Shown piece by piece: positions 1-8,490 of a stretch of DNA of 36,376 nucleotides. The notes under the pieces are model-generated. The model searched no databases. It was given only the letters and a program-made list of their open reading frames with translations, and had not been told where the DNA came from. The stretch covers positions 1 to 36,376 of the forward strand of contig SPQI01000021.1 in assembly GCA_004570315.1 (NCBI GenBank), written 5' to 3'. The position numbers and the translations under genes are program-made. This DNA is from Oxalobacteraceae bacterium OM1 (lineage in GTDB: Bacteria > Pseudomonadota > Gammaproteobacteria > Burkholderiales > Burkholderiaceae_D). How positions within the stretch are numbered: the stretch's first letter is position 1; each line of letters begins with the position of its first letter.

Positions 1-1184
1 GCCTGGCGCTCCGATTCCGCCGGCCAGACCGAGCAGGTGACGAACAGCAGCTTGCCGCCCGGCTTGAGCAGGCCCCACAGGTTGTCGAGGATGGCCGCCG
101 AGGTTTTCGCCAGTTGTGCGGCGTCGGTCTTGCGGCGCAGCCAGCGGATATCAGGATGGCGCCGCACGATACCTGAGGCGGTGCAGGGCACGTCGGCGAG
201 GATGCGGTCGAAGGGCTGGCCGTCCCACCAGTCGCGCTGAGCCGCATCGCCGGTGCGTACCTGTGCGGAGAGTTGCAGCCGCTGCAAATTTTCCTTGATG
301 CGCGCCAGGCGCTGCGTATCGGCGTCGAGTGCGAGCAGTTCGACGTCGGCGCATTCCAGCAGGTGGCCGGTCTTGCCGCCGGGTGCGGCGCAGGCATCGA
401 GCACGCGCATGCCGTCCTGCGCGTCGAGCAGCGGGGCGGCCAGCTGGGCGGCCGCATCCTGCACCGAGGCCATGCCGTCGGCGAAGCCGGGAATCTGCGT
501 CACCGGCAAGGGCCGCGCAAGACGCAGGGCGGACGGGCCGAGCGCCGTCGCGTCGATGCCGGCAGCGGCCAGATCGGCTTGATACTTCTCCAGCGTCGTA
601 CGGCGCAGGTTCACGCGCAGTGTCAACGGCGGCGGCGCGTTGCCGGCCCGCAGAATGGACTCCCACTGCTCCGGATAGGCGGACCGGATGCCGTCCACCC
701 ACCACTCCGGATAGTTCCAGCGCGCCGGCGGCCGCTTCATCGCCTGCGTCAGCAGCGTGTCCTGTTCGCGCAGGAAGCGGCGCAGCACGGCGTTCACCAT
801 GCCTTTCGCATGCAGGGTGGCCTTGTCGGCACCGGCGGCGTCCACGGCCTGGTCGACGACCGTGAAGGCATCGTAAGGCGCTTCGTCCGGGCGCTCCTGG
901 GCCTGGCACAGCAGCGCCAGCGCACAGCACAGCAGCGCATGCAGTTCGGCCGGCGCAGGTGGCTTCGCCGTGACCAGTCCCAGCACGCCTTCGGCGCGGC
1001 CGAGCTGCCGCATGGTGCGATAGGCGATGTCCTGGATGGCGCCGCGCGCCTGCGCATCGGCCTGCGCAAACACGGCGGCCAGCGCCTGCGGCAAGGCCGT
1101 GCCCTGGCGTACCCGCAGCACAGCCTGGGCCGCGCCGTGCAGGGCGTAGGCCAGCGAATCGGTTTTCAAGGAAGGACGCGTCAC
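1..1184 (-). CDS. rsmB: 16S rRNA (cytosine-967-C5)-methyltransferase RsmB, 3' end outside window
   Basis: RsmB methylates C5 of cytosine 967 in 16S rRNA with SAM. The reading frame is open from a GTG at 1184 to the window edge (about 394 residues; the family has about 430-450). The N-terminal part looks like the NusB-like RNA-binding domain. The methyltransferase core follows, with the SAM motif LDACAAPGGKTGHLLE, the motif IV stretch DVPCTASGIVRRHPDI with its Pro-Cys, and TCSVWP holding the catalytic Cys. The GTG lies 7 bases after the stop of the LysE-type gene, so it is probably the last or a late gene of a minus-strand operon (DUF1840, hydrolase, exporter, rsmB). I see no ATG alternative near the start. 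The family call is firm; the C-terminus is not visible. Confidence 0.93.
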   Translation of the reverse strand, partial: MTRPSLKTDSLAYALHGAAQAVLRVRQGTALPQALAAVFAQADAQARGAIQDIAYRTMRQLGRAEGVLGLVTAKPPAPAELHALLCCALALLCQAQERPDEAPYDAFTVVDQAVDAAGADKATLHAKGMVNAVLRRFLREQDTLLTQAMKRPPARWNYPEWWVDGIRSAYPEQWESILRAGNAPPPLTLRVNLRRTTLEKYQADLAAAGIDATALGPSALRLARPLPVTQIPGFADGMASVQDAAAQLAAPLLDAQDGMRVLDACAAPGGKTGHLLECADVELLALDADTQRLARIKENLQRLQLSAQVRTGDAAQRDWWDGQPFDRILADVPCTASGIVRRHPDIRWLRRKTDAAQLAKTSAAILDNLWGLLKPGGKLLFVTCSVWPAESERQ

Positions 1185-1191
1185 GAAAGCG

Positions 1192-1830
1192 TCAGGCGCG
1201 CGCAAGGGCAAGACGTGCACCGAGCGCGACAAAGGCCGTGCCGACCGTGCGCTCCAGCCAGAGCTTCACGCGCGGGCTGCGGCCCGCGCGGCGCGCCAGC
1301 GTGCCGGCGAGAAGCGCCGTGCCGCTGTTCCAGGCCATGCTGATCACGGCAATCGACATGCCGAGGACGAGGAAGGCGAGCGTCTTGTGCGGCGCGTCGG
1401 CGCGCACGAACTGCGGGATGAAGGCAAGGAAGAACAGCACGACCTTCGGGTTCAGCACGTTGGTGAACAGGGCTTGCATGAAGATCTTGCGGTTCGAGCG
1501 GTTCTCGTTGACGACCGCGCCGGCGGCATCGGCCACGGGCTTGGTGAACACCATGCGCAGGCCGAGGTAGACGAGGTAGGCGCCGCCGGCCAGCTTGATG
1601 AGGGTGAATGCCGTCGCCGACGCCGCCAGGATGGCGCTCAGGCCGAAGGCCGATGCCAGCGCGTGCACGCAGCAGCCGACCGAAATGCCGAGCGCGGAGA
1701 GCAGGCCGGCGCGACGGCCCTGGGCGATGCTGCGGCCGACGATGTAAGCCGTGTCCGGCCCGGGCGTGGCGTTGAGCAGCAGGACGGCGAGCAGGAAGAA
1801 ACCGAAATCGGAAATGCCGAGGACATCCAT
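1192..1830 (-). CDS. LysE/RhtB family amino-acid exporter
   Basis: An inner-membrane exporter of the LysE/RhtB family, which pumps amino acids or homoserine lactone-like compounds out of the cell. It has 212 residues, the usual family size, and about six hydrophobic segments. The N-terminal signature LLNATPGPDTAYIVGRS is the classical N-x-x-P-G-P motif, followed by the helix with GISVGCCVHALASAFGL. The ATG at 1830 fits the expected N-terminus. It lies 40 bases after the hydrolase gene and 7 bases before rsmB, all on one strand. The substrate cannot be told from the sequence. Confidence 0.92.
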   Translation of the reverse strand: MDVLGISDFGFFLLAVLLLNATPGPDTAYIVGRSIAQGRRAGLLSALGISVGCCVHALASAFGLSAILAASATAFTLIKLAGGAYLVYLGLRMVFTKPVADAAGAVVNENRSNRKIFMQALFTNVLNPKVVLFFLAFIPQFVRADAPHKTLAFLVLGMSIAVISMAWNSGTALLAGTLARRAGRSPRVKLWLERTVGTAFVALGARLALARA

Positions 1831-1870
1831 GATGAGGGGCCGCCGGGAGGCAGCAAGACGACAGGGAAAG

Positions 1871-2740
1871 TCAGATTGTAGCCGCCGTCGGCGCCGTCTG
1901 CCCGCCGCTGGCCCGTCCGGGCAGGGCGTCGAGCCAGCGCGCTACGTCGGCGAAGACGGTGGCCGCTTCGGTCTCGTTGAACAGCTCGTGGTAGAGCTGC
2001 GGATACAAGTGAAGCGTGCCGACGCCGGGCGCAAGCCGCGGGAAGAAGCGTTCGCTGCCCGAGGCGTCCACGAGGCGGTCGGCGCCGGCGACGATCATCA
2101 GGGTCGGCACTTTCAGTTCGGGAGCGTGCGCATGGCTGTATTCGATCGCCGCGAGCATCGCGCGCAACAGGCGCGGCGTGATCTTGGGATGCACCAGCGG
2201 GTCGTTTTCGTACGCTTGAACGACGGCTGGATCGTGCGAAAGGTAGCGCGTCTGCAGTCCGTTCGGCACGCCGAGCCCGGGCGCGACGGCGCCGAGCGAG
2301 GCCAGCAGGAATTTTTGAAAGCCCGACAGCGGCACCGCCAGCGCCGGCGAGGACAGGATGAGGCCGCGCAAGGGCGACAGCGCGGCGGTGGCGAAACGGG
2401 CCGCGAACAGGCCGCCCATGCTGTGGCCGAGCAGCAGCGGCGTCGAACCGATCTGCCGCGCGAAGTCGTCGAGCACCAGCTTGCCGTCGCGCAGCATGGC
2501 TTCACCGTCAGGCGTATCGCCGCGCGGTCCGCCGGACTTGCCGTGCCCGCGATGGTCATAGCCGCGCACCGACCAGCCGCGTTCGTTGAAGAAGCGCGCG
2601 ACATGCGCGTAGCGCCCGCCATGTTCGCCAAGGCCGTGCATGATGACGACGCCACCTTGGGCCGGTCCATCCACCAGCCAGTCCACGCCATGCAGCGGCG
2701 TGCCGTCGGCGGCGCTCAGCTGCCACGCGCGGCCGGCCAT
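1871..2740 (-). CDS. Alpha/beta hydrolase, monoacylglycerol lipase / lysophospholipase-like
   Basis: A 289-residue serine hydrolase of the S33/Hydrolase_4 group, which includes monoacylglycerol lipases and lysophospholipases. The oxyanion-hole stretch IMHGLGEHGGRY is near residue 34. The nucleophile elbow GHSMGG places the catalytic Ser at 107. The acid is probably Asp221 in VAGADRLVD, and the His is 251 in YPQLYHELFNE. There is no signal peptide, so it is probably cytoplasmic. Its ATG overlaps the TGA of the upstream DUF1840 gene by one base (TGATG), which implies translational coupling. The physiological substrate is unknown. Confidence 0.9.
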   Translation of the reverse strand: MAGRAWQLSAADGTPLHGVDWLVDGPAQGGVVIMHGLGEHGGRYAHVARFFNERGWSVRGYDHRGHGKSGGPRGDTPDGEAMLRDGKLVLDDFARQIGSTPLLLGHSMGGLFAARFATAALSPLRGLILSSPALAVPLSGFQKFLLASLGAVAPGLGVPNGLQTRYLSHDPAVVQAYENDPLVHPKITPRLLRAMLAAIEYSHAHAPELKVPTLMIVAGADRLVDASGSERFFPRLAPGVGTLHLYPQLYHELFNETEAATVFADVARWLDALPGRASGGQTAPTAATI

Positions 2741-3084
2741 CAGACGCCCCAGAGGATGTCGGTGCGGTCGTGCTGCGCGGCGCGCATCATTTCCAGCAGG
2801 GGATAGGCGCGGGTGGCGAAGCTCACGTATTCGGCCGGCTCGTGCTCGTTGTCGTCGCCCGCCTCGCCGTGATGCGCCAGCACGTCGCGCTTGACCTCCT
2901 CGGCGGCGGAATGACGACGGCTTTCTCCCACCTCCGCTTCCAGCTTGGCAACGGCGTTCGGCATTTCCTCGGCCGTCAGCACGCCGCGATGCACATCCTT
3001 GCCGAGCAGGTCGAGGATGCGTTTGGCATGCTCTTCGTACATCAAGACTTCAGCTGCCGCTTTTGATTTGAATGTCACCAACAT
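2740..3084 (-). CDS. DUF1840 domain protein
   Basis: A 114-residue cytoplasmic protein beginning MLVTFKSKAAAEVLMYEEHA, the recognisable start of the DUF1840 family found in Betaproteobacteria. The middle is strongly charged and rich in Glu and His; no catalytic motif is visible. It is the first gene of the minus-strand run that continues into the hydrolase (one-base stop/start overlap), the LysE-type exporter and rsmB. Its function is unknown. Confidence 0.88.
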   Translation of the reverse strand: MLVTFKSKAAAEVLMYEEHAKRILDLLGKDVHRGVLTAEEMPNAVAKLEAEVGESRRHSAAEEVKRDVLAHHGEAGDDNEHEPAEYVSFATRAYPLLEMMRAAQHDRTDILWGV

Positions 3085-3181
3085 GGAGCCTCCAAATAAC
3101 CCTTAGTCTCTTAAACCATAGCATGAGTTGCCGCATATGCTATCGGCCAAAAGCAATTGCCTGCTGCAACGCAGAACGTCC

Positions 3182-3688
3182 TTATTCCGGTTTGAATGAC
3201 GTCAGGAAAGTTTCTACCGCTTCGGGCTTGAGACGGTCGGGTTGCCCCATTGCCATCACTTGATAGATGCGTGTACCGCGCGCGACGAAGCGGGCATGCA
3301 TGGCACGTTGCGCGCTGGCGGCTTCGACTTCGATGGCGTTGCTGTCACCCATAGCCACCGCCTTTTCCTTGCGGACAGTTCCCTGGATGTTGCGCACCAT
3401 CGCCGTTTTCATCTGCTCGAGCGCCGTTTGGGCCCGCGCCGCATCCGCCATTTCCGCAGTCGCCACGGCGAAGATGACGCCGTCGGCCTCGGCAGCGGTC
3501 ATCGTCATGTTCACTTGCGTGCCGTCAAGATTGACGGGCCGGGTATAGGTGGCCGGCTTGGCGGGCAGCACGACGGTGAACGGGATGTTGCTGCCATGGA
3601 CTTCGCGCCAATCGTAGGTCGGCGTGCAGGCCAGCAAGAGGAGCGCCGCGCACAGGGGCGCGGCGAGACGGAAGAGGTATCGGCTCAT
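3182..3688 (-). CDS. Predicted lipoprotein of unknown function
   Basis: A 168-residue protein with a clear lipoprotein signal: MSRYLF, a hydrophobic run, then LLLLAC with the lipidated Cys at 21, followed by TPTYDW. Past the signal it is a small alpha/beta protein (IPFTVVLPAKPATYTRPVN; VETFLTSFKPE at the end) without catalytic residues I recognise. It is probably anchored in the outer membrane or periplasm. The gene stands between the DUF1840 operon and the EamA-type permease; the gap to its downstream neighbour is about 100 bases and has no obvious hairpin. Confidence 0.85.
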   Translation of the reverse strand: MSRYLFRLAAPLCAALLLLACTPTYDWREVHGSNIPFTVVLPAKPATYTRPVNLDGTQVNMTMTAAEADGVIFAVATAEMADAARAQTALEQMKTAMVRNIQGTVRKEKAVAMGDSNAIEVEAASAQRAMHARFVARGTRIYQVMAMGQPDRLKPEAVETFLTSFKPE

Positions 3689-3710
3689 GCGCCGATGGTA
3701 TCAAACAAGC

Positions 3711-4670
3711 TCAAGCATGCGCCTCCGCGGTCGCACCGGCACGATGGAAAGCGCGCAGTCCGAGCGTGACGCCAACGCACAGCAGGACGATGCCGGCCAG
3801 CACCGCCAGCGGCGGCACCGCCCCGCGCCAGAGGAAAGCATAGAGCAGGGCCGACAAGGTCTCGAACACGATCAGCTGGCCGGCGAGCGAGGTCGGCAGG
3901 CGCTGGCTGGCCTTGTTCCAGAGCAGCGTGCCGAGCCAGGAAGCGCACAGCCCCAGTGTCAGCATCAGTCCCACGAAGGGCAGTGGGCGCGGGCCGAGCG
4001 GGAAATCGTAGCCGCCGGCAAAGGCGTTGTAAGCGCCGTAGCCGATGAAGCCGATCAGCGCGAGCGGCAAGGTCGTGAGTCCCTGCACGGTGGCCCAGGT
4101 CGACGAGCGGATCTCGGGATGCCGCTTGAGATGGCGCGCGTTCATGATCGGATACCAGGTCCATGCCGCCAGCGCGCCGAGCGTGATCGTGCAGCCGAGC
4201 GCGTAGTCGGCGACGCTGCGCTTGCCGTCGAGGTGCGCCAGTTCGCTGGCATTCACCAGCATCAGGCCGGCGAGGATGATCAGCAGCGACGGCACGAGGC
4301 GGCGCCATGCGACCGACTCGGACGGATGGCCCGGCGCCCAGTTCGAGAAGACGGAAATGATCACGGGCAAGGTACCGATCAGCATCGCGGGCAAGGGTGT
4401 GTCGGCCAGCTGGATGCCGGTGGCCAGGGCGGCGTAGTACAAGATGTTCCCGACGAGGGACAGCTTGGACGCCGCGATCCAGTCGGCGCGCGAGAGCGAC
4501 GCGATGCGCTTGCGGTCGAACCACGCCGGCACGAGCGCAATCAGCCCGAAACCGAGGTAGCGGCCGAAGGACAGCACCACGCCGGGATAGTCGCCGAGCA
4601 TGACGGGCGTGACAAAGACGAGGCCCCACATGAGGCCGGCGCCGAGGGCGCAGAGGAAACCGATGAACAT
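3711..4670 (-). CDS. EamA/DMT-superfamily permease
   Basis: A 319-residue inner-membrane transporter of the drug/metabolite family with about ten hydrophobic helices and two EamA repeats. It opens with MFIGFLCALGAGLMWGLVFV and includes NILYYAALATGIQLADTPLPA. The frame is open a further 68 codons upstream, but that stretch is low-complexity Arg/Pro/Ser shadow sequence. The ATG at 4670 directly precedes the first membrane helix and is preferred. It lies 34 bases after the AraC-type regulator on the same strand, suggesting that the regulator controls or is co-transcribed with it. The substrate is unknown. Confidence 0.88.
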   Translation of the reverse strand: MFIGFLCALGAGLMWGLVFVTPVMLGDYPGVVLSFGRYLGFGLIALVPAWFDRKRIASLSRADWIAASKLSLVGNILYYAALATGIQLADTPLPAMLIGTLPVIISVFSNWAPGHPSESVAWRRLVPSLLIILAGLMLVNASELAHLDGKRSVADYALGCTITLGALAAWTWYPIMNARHLKRHPEIRSSTWATVQGLTTLPLALIGFIGYGAYNAFAGGYDFPLGPRPLPFVGLMLTLGLCASWLGTLLWNKASQRLPTSLAGQLIVFETLSALLYAFLWRGAVPPLAVLAGIVLLCVGVTLGLRAFHRAGATAEAHA

Positions 4671-4704
4671 GATGCAACAGCGCAGGGAAAGCAGCGATGG
4701 CCGA

Positions 4705-5565
4705 TTATCGGCGCGCGGCCGCCTGCGGTCTTGTACCGATTTGCTGTTGATACTGGGCCGGCGTGACGCCGTAGGCGCGCTTGAACCAGCGGTTGAGATG
4801 GCTCTGGTCGGTGAGGCCGGCGGCCGCGGCGGCGTCCGAAGGCGTCGCGTGGCGCGCGAGCAGCTGCTTCGCACGGGTCGCGCGGCGGGCCTGCACGTAC
4901 TGGTGCGGCGTCACGTGGAAGGTGGCGGCGAAAGTACGCACGAAGTGGAACACCGACAAGCCGGCTTCGGCGGCGAGCGTCTCCACGCTGAGCGCTTCGT
5001 CGAGGTGCGCTTCGATGCAGTCGAGCACGCGCTGCAGTGCCGCCCGGCGCGGCGTCCGGCATGCTTCGCCGGCATCGCTGCCATAGCGGGCAGCGACGGC
5101 GTCGACCAGTTGCGTGAAGCCTGAGACGAAGGCAAGGTCGTCCGGCGCCGCCCACATCTGCCGGAACACGTGGCGGAAGGCCGCGGCCAGCTTCGGATCG
5201 TGGACCGCCGCATCGCGGAAGAAGGTTTCGCTGCCGGTCAGTGTGCGCATCGTGCCGGGCTCGATGTAGAGCATCTGGTAGGTCCAGCCGGCGTCGACTT
5301 CGGCCTGTCCGGTATGCGGCTCGTCGGGATTGAGCAGCACCAGCGTGCCGGCGGGTGCGAGGTGCTCGCTGCCCTGGTAGCGGAAGCGCTCCACCCCCGC
5401 TTCGATGGCGCCGAGCGAATAGCCGTCGTGCACGTGCGGCGCGAAGGCATGATCGACCAGGCGTGCCGAATACAGCTCCACGCCGGGCAGATGCGGCGTG
5501 GCCTTGAAGGTGACGAATTCGGAAGGGTGATCGAACATGGCGGCAGACGATTGCGGATGCGCCAT
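4705..5565 (-). CDS. AraC-family transcriptional regulator with cupin-like sensor domain
   Basis: A 286-residue regulator. The N-terminal half is a cupin-type ligand domain (HAFAPHVHDGYSLGAIEAG; LVLLNPDEPHTGQ). The C-terminal half holds two helix-turn-helix motifs typical of AraC/XylS: LSVETLAAEAGLSVFHFVR and the second ending AAAGLTDQSHLNRWFKRAYG followed by VTPAQY. The start is set at the ATG at 5565 (MAHPQSSAAMFDH); the frame extends further upstream only as antisense of comM. It precedes the EamA permease by 34 bases. AraC regulators of this cupin type commonly sit beside exporters, so control of that transporter is a reasonable inference. Confidence 0.9.
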   Translation of the reverse strand: MAHPQSSAAMFDHPSEFVTFKATPHLPGVELYSARLVDHAFAPHVHDGYSLGAIEAGVERFRYQGSEHLAPAGTLVLLNPDEPHTGQAEVDAGWTYQMLYIEPGTMRTLTGSETFFRDAAVHDPKLAAAFRHVFRQMWAAPDDLAFVSGFTQLVDAVAARYGSDAGEACRTPRRAALQRVLDCIEAHLDEALSVETLAAEAGLSVFHFVRTFAATFHVTPHQYVQARRATRAKQLLARHATPSDAAAAAGLTDQSHLNRWFKRAYGVTPAQYQQQIGTRPQAAARR

Positions 5566-5582
5566 GATAAGCCTTTGCGGGC

Positions 5583-6974
5583 TTACTGTTCGCGCAGCGC
5601 GCGCCGGTATTGAACGGCTTCGGCGACGTGCGCCTGTTGCACCGAGGCCGCACCGCTGAGATCGGCGATGGTGCGCGCCACCTTCAGCACGCGGTGATAC
5701 GCCCGCGCCGACCAGTTCAGCTTCGTCATGGCGGCGCGCAGGAGCTGTTCGCCCGGCATGTCGGGCTTGCAATGCGCATCGATCTCGGCGGCCGACAGCG
5801 CACTGTTGGCTTTGCCCTGCCGTTGCACCTGCAGGTCATAGGCATCTGCCACGCGCCCAGCAATCGCGGCCGACGATTCACCGCTCGCCTGACGCAGCAG
5901 ATCCTCATGCGGCAGAGCCGCGACCTGGATCTGCAGGTCAATGCGATCAAGCAGCGGCCCGGATATTTTTCCTTGATAGCGCGCCACTGCATCCGGCGTG
6001 CAGCGGCACTTGTTCGCCGGATGCCCGAGGTAGCCGCAAGGGCAGGGATTCATCGCCGCAACAAGTTGGAAGCGCGCCGGGAAATCGGCCTGCCGCGCGG
6101 CGCGCGAGATAGTTATGTGACCCGACTCGAGCGGTTCGCGCAGCACTTCCAGCACGCGCCGGTCGAACTCGGGCAGCTCATCGAGAAACAGCACACCGCG
6201 ATGCGCCAGCGAGATTTCGCCCGGCCGCGGCGATCCGCCGCCGCCGACCAATGCCACGCCCGACGCCGTATGGTGCGGCGCGCGGTATGGGCGCAAGCGC
6301 CAGCGTTCCATCGAGAAGCCGCCGGCCAGCGATTGCACGGCCGCCGACTCCAGCGCTTCCTCATCGGTCATCGGCGGCAGGATGCCGGCGAAGCGCGCCG
6401 CAAGCATCGACTTGCCGGTGCCGGGCGGCCCGACCATCAGCACGCTGTGCGCGCCGGCCGCGGCAATCTCCAGCGCGCGCTTGGCCTGAGCCTGGCCTTT
6501 CACGTCCGCGAAATCGGGATAGGCACCCGCCGTCGCAGGCGGCGCGGAGCGATGCGGTGCGAGCCGCGCGTCCGCATCGCGGGCCGCGAAATGCGCGCAC
6601 ACCTGCAGCAGCGAGTCGGCCGGCAGGATGCGGGCATCCGTGACGAGCGCCGCTTCGTCGGCATTTGCGCGTGGCAGGATGAAGGTACGTTCCCGTCCGG
6701 AGGCGCCGCCTGCGCGATGCATCGCATACGTCATCGCCAGCGCGCCACGAATCGGCCGCAGCTCGCCGGACAGCGAGAGCTCACCCGCGAATTCGTAGTT
6801 GTGCAGTTCGTCGCCGGGCATCTGCTCGGACGCGGCGAGGATGCCGAGCGCGATCGGCAGATCGAAGCGGCCCGATTCCTTCGGCAGGTCGGCGGGCGCC
6901 AGGTTGACGGTGATGCGTCGTGCGGGGAATTCGAAGCGGGCGTTCTGCAGGGCTGCGCGCACGCGGTCCTTGGA
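5583..6974 (-). pseudogene. comM: comM 3' fragment (YifB/Mg-chelatase-like AAA+ ATPase), split by the island
   Basis: This is codons 45-507 of comM. ComM is a hexameric AAA+ branch-migration helicase that helps integrate DNA during natural transformation. Visible, in reconstituted numbering: Walker A VGPPGTGKS near 225-233, Walker B GVLFLDELPEF near 304-314, the MNPCPCGYLGHP...CRC cysteine cluster near 353-369, and the C-terminal Mg-chelatase domain. The fragment starts with codon TCC (Ser45, SKDRVRAALQNARF) and is immediately preceded in frame by an island-derived TAA. The first 44 codons lie 27.6 kb away at 34572-34703. A shorter protein from an internal GTG at 6962 would keep the ATPase core but lose the start of the N-terminal fold. 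The gene is presumably inactive. Confidence 0.95.
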
Positions 6975-6996
6975 TTACAGATAAGTAAATCAGAGC

Positions 6997-7024
6997 TTGT
7001 AGAGATGTGAAAGTAGCCTATAGA
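6997..7024 (+). promoter_or_regulatory. Possible sigma-70-type promoter of the gin operon
   Basis: TTGTAG (6997-7002) and TATAGA (7019-7024) are separated by 16 bases, a weak -35 and a fair -10. The last base of the -10 starts the motif ATGGACAT (7024-7031), which recurs at the right island end, so a recombinase bound there could repress the operon. This placement also argues that the GTG at 7007, upstream of the transcription start, is not the translation start of the first recombinase. It is a prediction from motif matching only. Confidence 0.35.
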
Positions 7025-7054
7025 TGGACATATACAGCACAGGCGGGCAGGCGC

Positions 7055-8488
7055 ATGAACGAGACTGCACGGAAAGTCGTACTTCCAAAGTGCGTGTTAA
7101 CACGAGTGGCAGATCCGTGTAGTTCAACGGCGCACCCCGTTTGCATTGCCGAAAGGGCCTGTTATTGGACGCAGTCTGTCATTCATCCTGACAAACGAGC
7201 GCGCATAGACGGCAGGGCAATATGGTCCTCTTCAACTCTCCGCATGTTTCCTGTCGTTTTGCAACCTCAAGGGACGCCTTGGGATGAAGCAAATCTCTGG
7301 CTCTTTGACATGGCGGAAAGTCGGCCAGTACCAAATATGGTCACGCTTTCCAGTATCGCCGACGATCTTGCCGCGTATTGCCGATTTATAGTCCTTGAAA
7401 GCATCGATTGGCTGGATTTTCCGGCACATAAGCTTTTTAGACCAACGTATCGATACTTGGGCTTTCTTAAGCAACAAGTCGCTGGAGCGCACATTAGCCC
7501 CGGTACCGCAAAAAGAAGAATGAACGTCGTGGTGCGATTCTATCGCTGGCTTATTCAATGCGACCTCTTTGTACCAGCTAATAAACCTTGGAAAGAAGGC
7601 GAAACGTTGGTCTTTGCTACGCGCGATTACGGCCAACCTATTGCGCACAGGGTAAAAACGACAGACCTCCGTATCTCGGTCCCTCCCCAAGACGATCCTT
7701 ACGACGGCTATATACAGGATGGCGGGAAACTGCGCCCACTAACATTCGAGGAGCAAGGCTGGCTGATAGGCGCGCTCGACGTGCTAGGCAATACTGAAAT
7801 GACGCTCATCCATCTCTTCTCACTACTAACCGGGGCCCGAATTCAGACCGTCCTGACTACGCGAGTGAAAAGTGTTGTGGCGTCAAATTGCGGAACTGGA
7901 AGTCATGTGGCTCTTGGGGCAGGTCCCCAATATGGAACAGATACGAAGTACAACAAAAAGCTGATGCTCTACTTGCCCCGATGGTTTTATGAAACGCTCC
8001 AAACTTATGCTCAGAGCCAGCGAGCACAAGTAAGGCGGAGGCGAGTCGCCGGTGGGGACACGGAGTCGCAATATCTGTTTCTATCGGTGCGGGGATTGCC
8101 AATGTATGCGGCGAAGAATGACGTCGAATTTAGTGAAACCCAAAATCGTCACCATACGAAGTGCGGTCAAGCGGTACGCCAGTACATGAGGGACTACATC
8201 ATTCCGTATGTGCAGCAGAAACATAACGCATCGTTTCGTTACCGATTTCACGATCTGCGTGCAACATACGGCATGAATCTTGTCGATGCCCTTTCGCCAT
8301 TAGTGGATAAGGGCGAAATCACATACACCCGAATGCTCGATATTGTTCGGGCCCGAATGGGGCATGCCTCAATTAAAACCACCGAGTGCTACCTCCAATT
8401 CCGGCAGCGGCAGCGGCTAGTTCGCGAAGCTTGCGATAACTGGGAAGAAAAGCTGCAAGAGCTTGCGCGCAAATCCAACGGAACTTGA
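7055..8488 (+). CDS. Tyrosine recombinase, GinA-like
   Basis: First of three consecutive site-specific recombinases (477 residues from the ATG at 7055; a GTG at 7007 in the same frame would add 16). The catalytic domain is complete by eye: Arg262 in LLTGARIQTV, His399-Arg402 in FHDLRATYG, His437 and the nucleophile Tyr446 in GHASIKTTECYLQF; the catalytic Lys is uncertain. The N-terminal part is the likely SAM-like core-binding domain. The next gene begins at or just past its stop (TGA 8486-8488, ATG 8491), so the genes are co-transcribed. The first gene of GInt operons is of this size and type. Codon use is AT-richer than in the host genes. RIT elements also have three recombinases, but theirs are shorter. 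Confidence 0.85.
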   Translation: MNETARKVVLPKCVLTRVADPCSSTAHPVCIAERACYWTQSVIHPDKRARIDGRAIWSSSTLRMFPVVLQPQGTPWDEANLWLFDMAESRPVPNMVTLSSIADDLAAYCRFIVLESIDWLDFPAHKLFRPTYRYLGFLKQQVAGAHISPGTAKRRMNVVVRFYRWLIQCDLFVPANKPWKEGETLVFATRDYGQPIAHRVKTTDLRISVPPQDDPYDGYIQDGGKLRPLTFEEQGWLIGALDVLGNTEMTLIHLFSLLTGARIQTVLTTRVKSVVASNCGTGSHVALGAGPQYGTDTKYNKKLMLYLPRWFYETLQTYAQSQRAQVRRRRVAGGDTESQYLFLSVRGLPMYAAKNDVEFSETQNRHHTKCGQAVRQYMRDYIIPYVQQKHNASFRYRFHDLRATYGMNLVDALSPLVDKGEITYTRMLDIVRARMGHASIKTTECYLQFRQRQRLVREACDNWEEKLQELARKSNGT

Positions 8489-8490
8489 AC

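Noticed and set aside
151-930. 259-codon minus-strand frame at the left edge as a gene
   Set aside because: It is an Arg/Ala-rich shadow of rsmB, whose true frame carries the SAM and Pro-Cys motifs.
7007-7054. GTG at 7007 as the start of the first recombinase
   Set aside because: It has no ribosome site and lies upstream of the most likely transcription start; ATG 7055 is preferred.
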